Assembly: GCA_019454225.1 (NCBI GenBank)
Contig: CP075370.1
Span: forward strand, 734,001-798,000
DNA length: 64,000 bases
Reading direction: 5' to 3'
Source of the DNA: Paracoccaceae bacterium
GTDB lineage: Bacteria; Pseudomonadota; Alphaproteobacteria; Rhodobacterales; Rhodobacteraceae
The notes under the pieces are model-generated. The model was given only the letters and a program-made list of their open reading frames with translations, was not told where the DNA came from and did no database searches. A program made the position numbers and the translations under genes. Within the stretch, counting starts at the first letter, position 1, and each line of letters begins with the position of its first letter. Positions 42,524 through 54,020 of this stretch are shown one piece after another.

Positions 42524-43786
42524 ATGGCGGCAGAAGGCATGGCGGCACGGGCGGCGGCGGTGGCGCTGCTCGACGCGGTACTGGGCGAAGGCCGCATGCT
42601 GCAAGAGGCGGTGGATGCGGCGGGCGGACCGATGGCAGGGCTTTCGCCTGCCGACCGTGCGCGCGGACAAAGGCTGGCCGCCACGGTGCTGCGGCATCTG
42701 GCGGGCGCGGATGCGGTGCTGGCGCCGCATCTGCGCAAGGCGCCGCCCCGCACCGTGCGCAACGCGCTTCGCCTGGGCGTGATCGAGATCGCCGGGGGCG
42801 CCGCGCCGCATGGCGTGGTGAATGCGCTGGTCGACAGCCTGCGCCACGGGCGGCGGACGTCGGCCTTTGCCGCGCTCGCGAATGCGGTGTTGCGGCAGGT
42901 GGCGGCCGTGGGGCCCGACCTCGGCCCGCCGCAGAAGCTGCCGCCCTGGCTGCGCAGACCGCTCGTCGCTGCCTGGGGCCGCAAGGCGGTCGAGGCGATG
43001 GAGGCCGTTCAATCCGCGCCGCCGCCCATCGACCTGACGCTGCGCCCCGGTGCGGTTGCCGCGATCCCCGGCGCCCTGACCCTGCCGACCGGCAGTCTGC
43101 GCCTGGCTGCGGGAACACAGGTCACCGCCTTGCCCGGCTATGCCGACGGCGCCTTCTGGGTGCAGGATGCGGGCGCGGCACTGGCCGCCCGGTTGCTGGC
43201 CGTGCGGCCCGGCGAGCATGTGGCCGATCTTTGCGCCGCCCCCGGTGGCAAGACCCTGCAACTCGCGGCGGCGGGGGCGCAGGTCACGTCGGTCGACATC
43301 TCGGGCCCGCGTCTGGCGCGTCTTCGCGACAATCTGGCGCGCACGGGGCTTTCTGCCGATGTGGTGGTTGCCGATGCGCTGCACTGGTCGCCTGCCACGC
43401 CGGTCGACGCGGTGCTGCTGGATGCGCCGTGCTCGGCCACCGGAACCATCCGTCGCCATCCGGACCTGCCCTTTGTCAAGGACGGTTCCGACCTGCCGGA
43501 CCTTGTGGCGCTGCAGGCCGCGCTGATCGACCGCGCGGCAGGAATGCTCGCCCCCGGCGGGCGGATGGTGTTCTGCACCTGCTCGCTCCTGCCCGACGAG
43601 GGCGAGGCGCAACTGGCGTCGGCCCTTGCCCGCCACCCGCATCTGCGGGTCGAGCCCCCCGACTTGCCCGGCCTCGAACCGGCCTGGTTCACCGGCGACG
43701 GCGCGTTGCGCCTGCGACCCGACCACTGGTCGGATCGTGGCGGGATCGACGGCTTCTACATGGTCCGGCTGCGACGTGTGGACTGA
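42524..43786 (+). CDS. rsmB: 16S rRNA m5C967 methyltransferase
   Basis: 420 residues (ATG 42524; ATG 42539 also possible). The N-terminal NusB-like RNA-binding domain (about 1-130: AARAAAVALLDAVL to HGVVNALVDSLRHGRR) precedes a Rossmann methyltransferase with the SAM loop ADLCAAPGGKTLQLA and the two cysteine motifs DAPCSATGTIRRHPD and FCTCSLLPDEGE. It methylates C967 of 16S rRNA. It begins the conserved rsmB, heparinase-like, purH run. Confidence 0.93.
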   Translation: MAAEGMAARAAAVALLDAVLGEGRMLQEAVDAAGGPMAGLSPADRARGQRLAATVLRHLAGADAVLAPHLRKAPPRTVRNALRLGVIEIAGGAAPHGVVNALVDSLRHGRRTSAFAALANAVLRQVAAVGPDLGPPQKLPPWLRRPLVAAWGRKAVEAMEAVQSAPPPIDLTLRPGAVAAIPGALTLPTGSLRLAAGTQVTALPGYADGAFWVQDAGAALAARLLAVRPGEHVADLCAAPGGKTLQLAAAGAQVTSVDISGPRLARLRDNLARTGLSADVVVADALHWSPATPVDAVLLDAPCSATGTIRRHPDLPFVKDGSDLPDLVALQAALIDRAAGMLAPGGRMVFCTCSLLPDEGEAQLASALARHPHLRVEPPDLPGLEPAWFTGDGALRLRPDHWSDRGGIDGFYMVRLRRVD

Positions 43787-43883
43787 GACGGGCATCGGCG
43801 GGACAGAACCGCCATGACAGCGACACGGCATGCCGCTATCGTGCCGCGCGATCCGGGAACCGGGCAGGCAGGGGCATCAGGGC

Positions 43884-45623
43884 ATGGCTGGCAACGCATG
43901 GGCAGAGGCTTTCGCCCGCTGGTCCTGGACACGCGCCAACCGCCGCGCCGCCCGGGCCGCCGCCCGCGTGACACCTGCGACCGGCTTTGTCAGCCAGCCC
44001 GAGCCCCGGTCGATCGGCCTTCATGCACGGGGCCGACACCTGATTTCCGGCCATTTCCTGCTCGCCGGCCGGCTGATCGAGGCGCCGGCGAAAAGCCTTT
44101 GGGATGCTGCCCCGCCAGACCCCGCCGCGCAGGCCGAGGCGCATGGCTTCACCTGGCTGGACGACCTCGCGGCGGTCGGCGATGCGCTGGCACGGGCCCG
44201 CGCCCAGGACTGGACATGGGACTGGATCGATCGCTTCGGCCGCGGGCAGGGGCCGGGATGGGTGCCCGACCTGACCGGTCGGCGCCTGATCCGGCTGATC
44301 AACCACGCGATCTTCCTCTTGGCCGGGCGCAGCCCGGACCAGGCGCGCACGTTCTTCGCCGCGCTGTCGGCACAGGTGGCGTTTCTCGACCTGCGATGGG
44401 ACGCGACGGCACCGGGCCTGCCACGGTTCGAGGCGCTGACCGGCCTGATCTATGCCGCGCTTGCCCTGACCGGCACGCAGGCGCAGGTGGGCGCTGCCCT
44501 GACCGCGCTGGCCGCCGAATGCGATGCGGTCATCGACGCGCAGGGCGGCATTCCGGCCCGCAACCCCGAGCACCTGCTCGAGGTGCTGAGCCTCCTGACA
44601 TGGGCGGCCCAGGCCCTGACCGAGGCGGGGCGCGTGTTGCCCGCCGCCCATGGCGACGCGATGGCGCGCATCACCCCCTGCCTGCGCACGCTGCGCCATG
44701 CCGATGGATCGCTAGCGCGGTTCCACGGCGGCGGGCGCGGCGCCGAGGGGCGGCTCGATGCCGCGCTGGCCGCCTCGGGGATCAAGGGGCAGGCGGGCGG
44801 CGGCCCGGCCATGGGGTTCCTGCGGCTGTCGGGCGGGCGCACCAGCGTGATCGTCGATGCGGCCGATCCGCCCGGCGGCCGCGCGGGCACCTCGGCGCAC
44901 GCCTCGACCCTGGCCTTCGAACTGACCTCGGGTCGGCGCCCCGTGATCGTCAGCTGCGGTTCGGGCGATGCCTTCGGCGGCGACTGGCGGCGGGCGGGCC
45001 GCGCGACGGCCAGCCATTCGACCCTGGCGCTGGAGGGGTATTCGTCATCCCGTTTCGGCCGGGGGCTGGGCGACGCGCTGACCGAACGCGCGCATGTGGT
45101 GATGGCGCGCCACACGACCGGCGCCGAGGGTCCGGGTGTCTATCTTGCGCATGACGGCTGGTCGCGCACCCATGGTCTGACGCATGGCCGCAACCTGTGG
45201 CTTTCGTCCGACGGGCGGCGGCTGGTGGGGCAGGATTCGCTCGGCCCGACCACGGCTGCCGAACGGGCCGCGCTGTCGGCGGCGCTGCGGCGCAGGCAGG
45301 GTGCGCCCCTGACCTTTGCGCTGCGGTTCCACCTCCATCCCGACGCCGATGTCGCGCTGGACATGGGCGGCACCGCCGTCTCGATCGCGCTGCGCAGCGG
45401 CGAGGTGTGGATCTTCCGGCCCGCCGACGCGCGCGGGCTGGCGCTGGAACCTTCGGTCTATCTGGAGCGCGGGCGCCTTCACCCGCGCCCGGCGCGGCAG
45501 ATCGTCATCCAGGGCGAAACCGACGGAACCGAGGTCCTGATCGGCTGGACCTTGGCGAAGGCTCAGGATACTCCGCTCGCCATCCGCGACCTGGAACGGG
45601 ATGACACACCGTTCCCCGCCTGA
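43884..45623 (+). CDS. Heparinase II/III family protein
   Basis: 579 residues from ATG 43884. The N-terminal helical part (about 1-320) includes SLWDAAPPDPAAQAEAHGFTWLDDL and NHAIFLLAGRS; the C-terminal beta-rich part has MGFLRLSGGRTSVIVDAADPP, ASTLAFELTSGRRPVIVSCG and ASHSTLALEGYSSSRFG. The fold is that of polysaccharide lyases, but this family member is constantly found between rsmB and purH in Rhodobacteraceae, far from polysaccharide genes, so its substrate and even activity are unknown. No signal peptide is evident, which is odd for a lyase of extracellular glycans. Confidence 0.87.
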   Translation: MAGNAWAEAFARWSWTRANRRAARAAARVTPATGFVSQPEPRSIGLHARGRHLISGHFLLAGRLIEAPAKSLWDAAPPDPAAQAEAHGFTWLDDLAAVGDALARARAQDWTWDWIDRFGRGQGPGWVPDLTGRRLIRLINHAIFLLAGRSPDQARTFFAALSAQVAFLDLRWDATAPGLPRFEALTGLIYAALALTGTQAQVGAALTALAAECDAVIDAQGGIPARNPEHLLEVLSLLTWAAQALTEAGRVLPAAHGDAMARITPCLRTLRHADGSLARFHGGGRGAEGRLDAALAASGIKGQAGGGPAMGFLRLSGGRTSVIVDAADPPGGRAGTSAHASTLAFELTSGRRPVIVSCGSGDAFGGDWRRAGRATASHSTLALEGYSSSRFGRGLGDALTERAHVVMARHTTGAEGPGVYLAHDGWSRTHGLTHGRNLWLSSDGRRLVGQDSLGPTTAAERAALSAALRRRQGAPLTFALRFHLHPDADVALDMGGTAVSIALRSGEVWIFRPADARGLALEPSVYLERGRLHPRPARQIVIQGETDGTEVLIGWTLAKAQDTPLAIRDLERDDTPFPA

Positions 45624-45644
45624 CCGCGCCACCGGAGATTGCCC

Positions 45645-47234
45645 ATGTCCCATCCCGTTCCCGTCGGCCGTGCGCTGATATCGGTTTCCGACAAGACCGG
45701 CCTAATCGACCTGGCACGGGCGCTGGTCGCCCGGGGGGTGGAACTGATCTCGACCGGCGGCACCGCCAAGGCCCTGCGCATGGCCGAACTGCCCGTCGTC
45801 GACGTGGCCGAGGTGACCGGGTTCCCCGAGATGATGGACGGCCGGGTCAAGACGCTGCATCCGATGGTGCATGGCGGCCTTCTGGCACTGCGCGACGATG
45901 ACGAGCATCTGGTGGCCATGGCGGCCCACGGCATCCGGCCCATCGACCTGCTTGTGGTGAACCTCTATCCGTTCGAGGCGACGGCGGCACGCGGCGCCTC
46001 TTACGCTGACTGCGTCGAGAACATCGATATCGGCGGCCCCGCGATGATCCGCGCGGCCGCCAAGAACCATGCCTTCGTGGCCGTGGTCACCGACCCCGAG
46101 GACTATGGCGCGCTGCTTGACGAGATGCGCGCGCACCAGGGGGCCACGACGATGGCGTTCCGGCAAAGGCTGGCGCTGACCGCCTACGGGCGCACCGCAG
46201 CCTATGACGCCGCGGTGTCGAACTGGATGGCCGGTGCATTGGCCGAGACGGCGCCGCGCCGCCGGGCATTCGCCGGGCGACTGGCGCAGAGCCTGCGCTA
46301 CGGCGAGAACCCGCACCAGACGGCCGCCTTCTACACCGATGGCAGCGCCCGCCCGGGTGTCGCCACGGCGCGGCAGTGGCAGGGCAAGGAACTGTCCTAC
46401 AACAACATCAACGACACCGACGCAGCCTTTGAACTGGCCGCCGAGTTCGACCCCGCGCAGGGTCCGGCCTGTGCCATCATCAAGCACGCGAACCCCTGCG
46501 GCGTCGCCCGCGGCGCCACCCTGGCCGAGGCCTATGCCCGCGCCTACGACTGTGACCGCGTGTCGGCCTTTGGCGGGATCGTGGCGCTGAACGGTGAACT
46601 TGATGCCGCGACGGCCGAGCGGATCACCGAGATCTTCACCGAGGTGGTGATCGCGCCTTCGGCCACCGATGACGCGCGCGCGGTCTTTGCGGCCCGAAAG
46701 AACCTGCGCCTGCTGACCACGGGCGGGCTGCCCGACCCGCGTGCGCCCGGGCTGTCGCTGCGGCAGGTGGCGGGGGGCCTGCTGGTGCAGGACCGCGACG
46801 CCCGGGGCATCGCCCGGGCCGATCTGAAGCTGGTGACGCGGCGCGCCCCGTCCGAGGACGAGATGGCCGATCTGCTGTTCGCCTTCACCGTGGCCAAGCA
46901 TGTCAAGTCGAACGCCATCGTCTACGCCCGGGGCGGCGCCACCGTCGGGATCGGTGCCGGTCAGATGAGCCGTGTCGATTCGACCCGCATCGCCGCCCGC
47001 AAGGCGCAGGACATGGCCGATGCGCTGGGTCTGGCGGCACCGCCCACGCAGGGGTCCGTGGTGGCATCGGATGCGTTCTTCCCCTTCGCGGACGGCCTGC
47101 TGGCAGCGGCCGAGGCCGGCGCCACGGCCGTCATCCAGCCCGGTGGCAGCATGCGCGACGACGAGGTGATCGCAGCGGCGGATGCCGCCGGGCTGGCCAT
47201 GGTGTTCGCGGGCCAGCGGCATTTCCGGCACTGA
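45645..47234 (+). CDS. purH: Bifunctional AICAR formyltransferase / IMP cyclohydrolase
   Basis: 529 residues, standard length. The MGS-like IMP cyclohydrolase domain is at 1 to about 190 ([40 protein letters not shown]) and the AICAR formyltransferase domain follows ([45 protein letters not shown]). It performs the last two steps of purine synthesis. ATG 45645 has GGAG upstream and is 21 bases after the heparinase-like stop. lspA starts six bases after its stop. Confidence 0.97.
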   Translation: MSHPVPVGRALISVSDKTGLIDLARALVARGVELISTGGTAKALRMAELPVVDVAEVTGFPEMMDGRVKTLHPMVHGGLLALRDDDEHLVAMAAHGIRPIDLLVVNLYPFEATAARGASYADCVENIDIGGPAMIRAAAKNHAFVAVVTDPEDYGALLDEMRAHQGATTMAFRQRLALTAYGRTAAYDAAVSNWMAGALAETAPRRRAFAGRLAQSLRYGENPHQTAAFYTDGSARPGVATARQWQGKELSYNNINDTDAAFELAAEFDPAQGPACAIIKHANPCGVARGATLAEAYARAYDCDRVSAFGGIVALNGELDAATAERITEIFTEVVIAPSATDDARAVFAARKNLRLLTTGGLPDPRAPGLSLRQVAGGLLVQDRDARGIARADLKLVTRRAPSEDEMADLLFAFTVAKHVKSNAIVYARGGATVGIGAGQMSRVDSTRIAARKAQDMADALGLAAPPTQGSVVASDAFFPFADGLLAAAEAGATAVIQPGGSMRDDEVIAAADAAGLAMVFAGQRHFRH

Positions 47235-47240
47235 CCCGCC

Positions 47241-47732
47241 ATGCGGATTCTCGCGCTTGTCGCCATCGCCACCTTTGCACTGGACCAGGCCACCAAGATC
47301 GCGGTGGTCTGGTGGATGGGGCTTGCCGATCGGCTGGTGATCGACGTCTGGCCACCCTTCCTGACCTTCCGCATGGCGTGGAACCGGGGGGTCAACTTCG
47401 GCCTCTTCGCCAACGATGCCCAGGCGGTGCGCTGGGGGCTGATCCTGCTGGCGCTGGCGATCTGCGTCTGGGTTGTCTGGTGGATGCGCCGGGGGGGGCA
47501 TGGCCTGCGGGCGCAGCTTGCGGCCGGGCTTCTGGTGGGCGGTGCGCTGGGCAATGTCGTGGACCGCGTGCTGTACGGCGCGGTCGCCGATTTCCTCAAC
47601 ATGTCCTGCTGCGGCATCGACAATCCCTTTGCCTTCAACGTCGCCGATGCGGCGATCTTTGCCGGGGCGATCGGCCTTGTCCTGTTCGCGGATGGCGGCA
47701 GGTCGCCGCCCGAAGGGCGAAAGACCCCGTGA
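47241..47732 (+). CDS. lspA: Lipoprotein signal peptidase II
   Basis: 163 residues with four membrane helices. The catalytic aspartates are D117 (GAVADFLN) and D136 (FNVADAAI), with D15 and the conserved NRGVNFGLF (48-56) and [11 protein letters not shown] (100-110). It cleaves prolipoprotein signal peptides in the inner membrane. Six bases separate it from purH, and a lipoprotein gene follows directly. Confidence 0.96.
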   Translation: MRILALVAIATFALDQATKIAVVWWMGLADRLVIDVWPPFLTFRMAWNRGVNFGLFANDAQAVRWGLILLALAICVWVVWWMRRGGHGLRAQLAAGLLVGGALGNVVDRVLYGAVADFLNMSCCGIDNPFAFNVADAAIFAGAIGLVLFADGGRSPPEGRKTP

Positions 47733-47782
47733 CGCGGCCCGGGCGATAGGCTAAGACACGGCAGGACGGCAAGGAGCGGACG

Positions 47783-48298
47783 ATGCGGGCAGGACGGTTC
47801 GGCTTGGGCCTGGCGGGCGGGGCAGTGATGCTGCTTGCTGCCTGCGATGGCGGAGAACCGCGCCTGATGAACCTGCGTTCCACGACCAGCGGTCCGGATG
47901 AGTTTGCCATCCTGCCGCCAAAGCCGCTGTCCCTGCCGCCGTCCTTTGCCGAACTGCCGGAACCGGCGCCCGGCGGCACCAACCTGACCGATCCCAACCC
48001 GACCGACGATGCCATCGCCGCCCTGGGCGGGCGCCCGGGCGCGGGTGTCGGCGGCGATGCCGGCCTGATGTCGCACGCCGGGCGCTATGGCCGCAGCGCC
48101 GGCATCCGCGACCAGCTTGCCGCCGAGGATCTGGAGTTTCGTGGCAGGAACCGCGGGCGTCCGCTGGAACGCCTGTTCGGCCTGAACGTCTATATCCGTG
48201 CCTACCAGCCGCAGGCGCTGGACCAGGACGCCGAACTGGCGCGCTGGCGCCGGGCCGGGGTGCGCACTCCCTCTGCGCCGCCCGAGACGGCGCGCTGA
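47783..48298 (+). CDS. DUF3035 lipoprotein, putative BamF-type
   Basis: 171 residues. A lipoprotein signal peptide ends in the lipobox LAAC (18-21), so the mature protein starts at C21 and is expected in the outer membrane. Conserved DUF3035 features are the proline-rich [17 protein letters not shown] near 39-55 and [14 protein letters not shown]. In alphaproteobacteria this family has been linked to the beta-barrel assembly machine; I rely on memory for that link. It follows lspA by 50 bases. Confidence 0.8.
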   Translation: MRAGRFGLGLAGGAVMLLAACDGGEPRLMNLRSTTSGPDEFAILPPKPLSLPPSFAELPEPAPGGTNLTDPNPTDDAIAALGGRPGAGVGGDAGLMSHAGRYGRSAGIRDQLAAEDLEFRGRNRGRPLERLFGLNVYIRAYQPQALDQDAELARWRRAGVRTPSAPPETAR

Positions 48299-48390
48299 CG
48301 GGCCGATCCGCCCGCGTCACATCCGCATGAGGCAGGCTTGACCGCGTCCGGCGGTCGCGTAGGTCTGGGCCAATCAGGGAGCCTGCAAGA

Positions 48391-49716
48391 ATGCTGCACA
48401 GACTGACGCTTGCCCTCACGCTGCTTGCAACCCCGCTGGCGGCGCAGGGCGTCACCGACTTCATGCTCGACAACGGCATGCAGGTGGTGGTGATCGAGGA
48501 TCATCGCGCCCCGGCCGTGACCAACATGGTCTGGTACAAGGTCGGCGCCGCCGACGAACCGCCCGGCAAATCCGGTATCGCCCATTTCCTCGAACATCTG
48601 ATGTTCAAGGGCACCGACACGCTGGCGCCCGGCGAATTCTCGGCCACGGTCGAGGCGCAGGGCGGCGATGACAACGCCTTCACCAGCTGGGACTACACCG
48701 CCTATCACCAGCGTGCCGCCGCCGACCGCCTGCCGCTTCTGCTGCGGATGGAGGCGGACCGGATGGTCAACATCAACATGTCGGAAGACGACGTGGCCAC
48801 CGAACGGCAGGTGATCCTGGAAGAACGCAGCCAGCGCACCGACAGCGATCCCGGCGCGCTGTTCTCCGAACAGCGCCGCGCCGCGCAGTACCTGAACCAT
48901 CCCTATGGCATCCCGATCATCGGCTGGCGGCACGAGATGGAGGGGCTGACCCGGGCCGATGCGCTGGAATTCTATCGCCGCCACTACGCGCCGAACAACG
49001 CCGTGCTCGTGGTGGCGGGCGACGTGACGCCCGATCAGGTGCGCGCGCTGGCCGAGGAACATTTCGGGCCGATCCCGCCATCGGCCGACCTGCCGCCCCG
49101 CGTCCGGCCCGCCGAACCGCCGCAGATTGCCGAGCGGCGGGTCAAGATGACCGACGCGCGCGTGGCGCAACCCTATGTCATCCGCACCTATCTCGCGCCG
49201 CAGCGCGACGCCGATTCCCAGGAAAGGGCCGCCGCCCTGACCTATCTGGCCGAGCTTCTGGGCGGCAGCGGCACAACCTCGGTCATGGCGCGCGCGCTGC
49301 AGTTCGACCGGCAGGTCGCCGTCTACACGAGCGCCTTCTATGACGGACAGTCGCTGGATCAGGGCACCTTCGGCGTGGCGGTCGTGCCGGTGCCGGGCGT
49401 CGGCCTGGCCGAGGCCGAGGCCGCGATGGACGACGTGATCGCGCGGTTCATCGAGGAAGGCCCCGAACCCGGGGCCTTCGCCCGCGTCAAGACCCAGATG
49501 AAGGCCGCCGAGATCTACGCGCTCGACAATACCGCATCGCGCGCGCGCCGCTATGGCACGGCGCTGACCACCGGCCTGACGGTGGCCGACGTGCAGGCAT
49601 GGCCCGACGTGCTGCAAGCGGTGACGCCCGAGGACGTGATGGCCGCCGCGCGCGAGGTGTTCGACCGGCGCCGCGCCGTGACCGGCTGGCTGATGCGCGA
49701 GGAGACGCAAGGATGA
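48391..49716 (+). CDS. M16-family zinc peptidase, catalytic subunit
   Basis: 441 residues with a signal peptide (LTLALTLLATPLAAQ). The inverted zinc motif HFLEH is at H65 to H69, and a downstream Glu (E144/E145 in VILEERSQR) supplies the third ligand. Periplasmic location is expected. It overlaps the next M16 gene by four bases (ATGA), giving the usual catalytic plus non-catalytic pair that degrades peptides or misfolded periplasmic chains. Confidence 0.92.
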   Translation: MLHRLTLALTLLATPLAAQGVTDFMLDNGMQVVVIEDHRAPAVTNMVWYKVGAADEPPGKSGIAHFLEHLMFKGTDTLAPGEFSATVEAQGGDDNAFTSWDYTAYHQRAAADRLPLLLRMEADRMVNINMSEDDVATERQVILEERSQRTDSDPGALFSEQRRAAQYLNHPYGIPIIGWRHEMEGLTRADALEFYRRHYAPNNAVLVVAGDVTPDQVRALAEEHFGPIPPSADLPPRVRPAEPPQIAERRVKMTDARVAQPYVIRTYLAPQRDADSQERAAALTYLAELLGGSGTTSVMARALQFDRQVAVYTSAFYDGQSLDQGTFGVAVVPVPGVGLAEAEAAMDDVIARFIEEGPEPGAFARVKTQMKAAEIYALDNTASRARRYGTALTTGLTVADVQAWPDVLQAVTPEDVMAAAREVFDRRRAVTGWLMREETQG

Positions 49717-51029
49717 TCCCCCTGATCCTGCGGGCAACCGCGTTCCTCTTCCTGCTGGCGCTGCCCCTGCGCGCCGAAATCCCGATCCGCGAGGTCACCT
49801 CGCCCGGCGGCGTCAGGGCCTGGCTGGTCGAGGATCACTCGATCCCCTTCATGGCGCTCGAGTTGCGGTTTCGTGGCGGCACCAGCCTGGACGATCCCGG
49901 CCGCCGGGGTGCGGTGAACCTGATGACCGCGCTGATCGAGGAAGGTACCGGCGACCTCGACGCGCAGGGCTTTGCCGCCGCCCGCGACGCGCTGGCCGCC
50001 GACATGCGGTTCGACGCCGGAACCGACAGCGTCTCGGTCTCGGCCCGGATGCTGACCGAGAACCGCGAACAGGCGCTCGACCTGTTGCGCCAGGCGATCA
50101 GCGCCCCGCGTTTCGATGCCGATTCGATCGAGCGGGTGCGCGGCCAGGTGCTGTCGAACATCGCCTCTGACGACAAGGATCCGTCCGCACTGGCCGCGCG
50201 CGCCTTCGACGCCCTGGCATGGGGCGACCATCCCTATGCCACCTCGGGCGAGGGGACAGCGGACAGCGTGGCGGCCCTGACGCGCGACGATCTGCTTGCC
50301 GCGCATCGCGCGACGATGGCCCGCGACAGGGTCTATGTGGCTGCCGCAGGCGATGTCACGGCCGAGGATCTGGGGCGCATCATCGACGAACTCCTGGCCG
50401 AACTGCCCCCTGCCGGCGCCCCGTTGCCCGGACGCGCGGACTTCGGTCTGGCCGGCGGCGTCACGGTGCGCGACTTCCCCGTGCCGCAATCGGTCGTGCT
50501 GTTCGGTCATCAGGGCATGAAGCGCGACGATCCCGATTTCTTCGCCGCCTTCCTGCTGAACGAGGTTCTGGGCGGCGGGCGGTTCAGCGCGCGGCTGATG
50601 ACCGAAGTGCGCGAGAAGCGCGGCCTGACCTATGGCATCGGCACATGGCTGGCGCCGATGGACGCGGGCGAGGTGATGATGGGCCAGTTCTCGACCGACA
50701 ACGCCACCGTGGCCGAAGCGATCGAGGTGGTGCGCGCCGAATGGCGCAGGCTCGCCGAAGGCGGCGTGTCCGACGCGGAACTCGCGGCCGTCAAGACCTA
50801 CCAGACCGGGTCCTACCCCCTGCGGTTCGAGGGCAACGCACAGATCGCCCGCATCCTTGTCGGGATGCAGGTGCAGGGCCTGCCCATCGACTATGTTCAG
50901 AACCGCAACGGGTATATCGAGGCGGTGACGGCGGCAGATGTCGCCCGCGTGGCGGCAAGCCTGCTGAAGCCGGACGATCTGCATTTCGTGGTCGTGGGGC
51001 AGCCCGAGGGCATGGCGGCGGGCGACTAG
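49713..51029 (+). CDS. M16-family peptidase-like, non-catalytic subunit
   Basis: 438 residues with signal peptide [18 protein letters not shown]. Where the partner has HFLEH this protein reads [12 protein letters not shown], so zinc ligands are missing. It keeps the substrate-binding Arg-Tyr region ([24 protein letters not shown]), which in M16B heterodimers completes the partner's active site. Coupled by ATGA to the upstream gene. Confidence 0.92.
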   Translation: MIPLILRATAFLFLLALPLRAEIPIREVTSPGGVRAWLVEDHSIPFMALELRFRGGTSLDDPGRRGAVNLMTALIEEGTGDLDAQGFAAARDALAADMRFDAGTDSVSVSARMLTENREQALDLLRQAISAPRFDADSIERVRGQVLSNIASDDKDPSALAARAFDALAWGDHPYATSGEGTADSVAALTRDDLLAAHRATMARDRVYVAAAGDVTAEDLGRIIDELLAELPPAGAPLPGRADFGLAGGVTVRDFPVPQSVVLFGHQGMKRDDPDFFAAFLLNEVLGGGRFSARLMTEVREKRGLTYGIGTWLAPMDAGEVMMGQFSTDNATVAEAIEVVRAEWRRLAEGGVSDAELAAVKTYQTGSYPLRFEGNAQIARILVGMQVQGLPIDYVQNRNGYIEAVTAADVARVAASLLKPDDLHFVVVGQPEGMAAGD

Positions 51030-51090
51030 CACGGGGCGCAGGCCCCCAACCCTGTGGCCGAATCTGCCGGGGTCTGCTAGTTGTTGGGGC

Positions 51091-52899
51091 ATGAACGATC
51101 TTGGCCCCAACATGTCCGCCACCCGTCCGGTCATCCGGCAGCTTGACGAGGCTGCGGTCAATCGCATCGCGGCGGGCGAGGTCGTGGAACGGCCGGCATC
51201 GGCCGTCAAGGAACTGGTCGAGAATGCGCTCGACGCCGGCGCCCGCAGGATCGCGGTCGACTACGCCGACGGCGGCAAGACGCTGATCCGCGTCACCGAT
51301 GACGGCTGCGGCATGGCCGCCTCGGACCTGCCGCTGGCCCTGTCGCGGCATGCCACGTCCAAGATCGACGGCTCCGACCTGCTGAACATCCGGTCCTTCG
51401 GGTTCCGGGGCGAGGCCTTGCCGTCGCTGGCGGCCGTCGGGCGCCTGGTCATCCGGTCCCGTGCGGCGGGCGAGGAAGGGGCCGAGGTCACCGTCACCGC
51501 AGGACGCATGGACACCCCGCGCCCGGCGGCCGCGGCGCGCGGCACGGTGGTGGAACTGCGCGACCTGTTCCACGCCACGCCCGCGCGCCTGAAGTTCCTG
51601 CGCACCGACCGGGCCGAGGCCCAGGCGATCCACGAGGTGATGCGCCGCCTGTCGCTTGCCGAACCCTCGGTCGGCTTCACCCTGCGCGAGATCGCCGGGG
51701 ATGGCAACGCGCGCACCATCCTTCAGGCCGACCCCGAAACCGCGGCGGATCGCGCGGCGCGTCTGGTCGGTGCGGATTTCGTGGAGAATGCCGTCGTCCT
51801 GGACATCGAGCGCGATGGCCTGCGCCTGACCGGTCACGCCGCGCTTGCCACCTGGTCGCGGGGGTCCACCGCGGCGCAGTATCTGTTCGTGAATGGCCGC
51901 CCGGTGACCGACCGGTTGCTGGCAGGGGCGCTGCGTGCCGCCTATTTCGATCTTCTGCCGCGCGGCCGCTATCCGGCGGCCGTGCTGCGCCTTGATTGCG
52001 ACCCCGAACGGGTCGATGTGAACGTGCATCCCGCCAAGGCCGAGGTGCGGTTCCGCGAGCCTGATGCGGTGCGCGGGCTGATTGTGTCGGGGCTGAAGTC
52101 CGCGCTGACCGGGGCGGGGCATCGCGCGGCCACGACGCCCGGCGCGGGAACGCTGGCCGCCATGCGGCCCGAGGCGCCGCGCCACTTCCAGATGGACCTG
52201 CCGTCGCGCCCCGCCGCCTTTGCCCGGGGCATGGCCTTTGCTGCGCAGGCCCCCGCCCCCGGCTTTGCCGAGGCCCCGGCCGCACGCGTCGATGCCGATG
52301 CCGAACCTGCATCCGCACTGCACCCGCTGGGCGCTGCGCGGGCGCAGGTGCACGGCACCTATATCGTGTCCCAGACGGCGGACGGTGTGGTGATTGTCGA
52401 TCAGCATGCCGCCCATGAACGCCTGGTGTACGAGCGGCTCAAGGCGCAGGCGGCGGAAACCGGGGTCGCCGCGCAGACGCTGCTGATCCCCGAAGTGGTC
52501 GACCTTCCGGTGGCCGAGGCCGCGCGCCTTCTGTCGGTCGCGGCCGACCTGGCCCGCCTGGGGCTGGAAATCGAACCCTTCGGTCCCGGCGCCGTCGCGG
52601 TGCGGGCGATGCCCGCGATCCTTGGTCCGGTGGCTGCGGCCCCGCTGCTGCGCGACATCCTCGACGAACTGGCGGACGGTGGCCAGCATCTTGCCGCGCA
52701 GGCGCGCATCGAGGCCGTGCTGTCGCGCATGGCCTGCCACGGCTCGGTGCGGGCGGGCCGCGCGATGCGCCCCGACGAGATGAATGCCCTGCTGCGCGAG
52801 ATGGAGGCAACGCCCCTGTCGGGCCAGTGCAACCACGGGCGCCCCACCTATGTGGAACTGAAGCTCCACGATATCGAACGGCTGTTCGGACGGCGATGA
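51091..52899 (+). CDS. mutL: DNA mismatch repair protein MutL
   Basis: 602 residues (ATG 51091; a second Met at residue 8 is possible). GHKL ATPase motifs: [45 protein letters not shown]. After a variable Ala/Pro linker (about 345-405) the C-terminal domain carries [12 protein letters not shown], the latent endonuclease motif, and a CHGSVRAG / GQCNHGRPT zinc-site pair. MutL therefore nicks DNA itself, consistent with a mutH-less organism. Overlaps rmuC by four bases. Confidence 0.96.
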   Translation: MNDLGPNMSATRPVIRQLDEAAVNRIAAGEVVERPASAVKELVENALDAGARRIAVDYADGGKTLIRVTDDGCGMAASDLPLALSRHATSKIDGSDLLNIRSFGFRGEALPSLAAVGRLVIRSRAAGEEGAEVTVTAGRMDTPRPAAAARGTVVELRDLFHATPARLKFLRTDRAEAQAIHEVMRRLSLAEPSVGFTLREIAGDGNARTILQADPETAADRAARLVGADFVENAVVLDIERDGLRLTGHAALATWSRGSTAAQYLFVNGRPVTDRLLAGALRAAYFDLLPRGRYPAAVLRLDCDPERVDVNVHPAKAEVRFREPDAVRGLIVSGLKSALTGAGHRAATTPGAGTLAAMRPEAPRHFQMDLPSRPAAFARGMAFAAQAPAPGFAEAPAARVDADAEPASALHPLGAARAQVHGTYIVSQTADGVVIVDQHAAHERLVYERLKAQAAETGVAAQTLLIPEVVDLPVAEAARLLSVAADLARLGLEIEPFGPGAVAVRAMPAILGPVAAAPLLRDILDELADGGQHLAAQARIEAVLSRMACHGSVRAGRAMRPDEMNALLREMEATPLSGQCNHGRPTYVELKLHDIERLFGRR

Positions 52900-54020
52900 T
52901 CGGGTTCGGCCAATGGCAGATCGCGGCGGACGACCCGCTGCTTCTCGGGGCGGCGGTCGTCGGCCTTCTGCTGCTGTTCACCTTGCTTGCGGCCTGGCGG
53001 GCAGGCCGCGCCGCAGCCCGTGCCGCAGATCACACGGCCTGGCTGTCGCAGCGCATGGCGGGCCTGTCCGAAGGCCAGGAACGGCTGGCAGGCGGGCTGA
53101 CCCAGGCCACGGCGGCGCAGGCACAGGCGCAGACGGCCATGCTGGCGCTGATGGAAACCCGCCTCGCAGAGGTCGCGCGCGGCATGGGCGACAGCCTGCA
53201 CGGATCGGCATCGCGGACCGCCCGCGCCCTGGGCGAGGTGCAGGAACGCCTTCAGGTCATCGACCGGGCACAGGCGCGGATCGAGGCGCTGTCGGGCAAT
53301 GTCCTGTCGCTCCAGGACATCCTGTCGAACAAGCAGGCCCGAGGCGCGTTCGGCGAGATCCAGCTGAACGATATCGTGACCCGCGCCCTGCCGCCCGATG
53401 CCTATTCCTTCCAGGTGACGATGGGCAACGGACGCCGCGCCGATTGCCTGATCCGCCTGCCCGATCCGCCCGGCCCCATCGTGATCGACGCCAAGTTCCC
53501 GCTTGAAGCCTATGAGGCGCTGCGCCGCGCGAAGGGCGAGGTGCAGCTTGCCGAGGCGGCGCGCGCCTTCCGTGCCGCCGTCCGCACCCATCTGCGCGCG
53601 ATCGCCGAACGCTACATCGTCGAGGGCGAGACCGCCGACGGCGCGATGATGTTCCTGCCCTCCGAGGCGGTCTATGCCGAGCTTCACGCGAATTTCGGCG
53701 ATGTCGTGCGCGAGGGCTTCGGGCTGAAGGTGTGGACGGTCTCGCCCACCACCTGCATGGCCACGCTCAACACGTTGCGCGCCGTGCTCAAGGATGCGCG
53801 GATGCGCGAACAGGCCCAGGCGATCCGCGTGGCGTTGCGGCAACTGCACCGCGACGTCGATCTGGTGGTCGAGCGGGCCGGCCGGCTTGAGACGCACTTC
53901 GCCCAGGCCCGCGCCGATCTCGACGGCCTCAGCACGGCGGCCGAACGCGCGGGCAAGCGGGCGGCGCGGCTCGACGCGATGGAATTCGACACCGGAACGA
54001 CAGCCGAGGCCGCAGAATGA
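52896..54020 (+). CDS. rmuC: DNA recombination protein RmuC
   Basis: 374 residues. One N-terminal membrane helix ([20 protein letters not shown]) is followed by a long coiled-coil stretch (about 40-145) and the nuclease-like domain: [46 protein letters not shown] and [13 protein letters not shown]. RmuC limits inversions at short repeats. It begins on the ATGA overlap with mutL and ends on another with the HutD-type gene, so three genes are coupled. Confidence 0.94.
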   Translation: MIGFGQWQIAADDPLLLGAAVVGLLLLFTLLAAWRAGRAAARAADHTAWLSQRMAGLSEGQERLAGGLTQATAAQAQAQTAMLALMETRLAEVARGMGDSLHGSASRTARALGEVQERLQVIDRAQARIEALSGNVLSLQDILSNKQARGAFGEIQLNDIVTRALPPDAYSFQVTMGNGRRADCLIRLPDPPGPIVIDAKFPLEAYEALRRAKGEVQLAEAARAFRAAVRTHLRAIAERYIVEGETADGAMMFLPSEAVYAELHANFGDVVREGFGLKVWTVSPTTCMATLNTLRAVLKDARMREQAQAIRVALRQLHRDVDLVVERAGRLETHFAQARADLDGLSTAAERAGKRAARLDAMEFDTGTTAEAAE

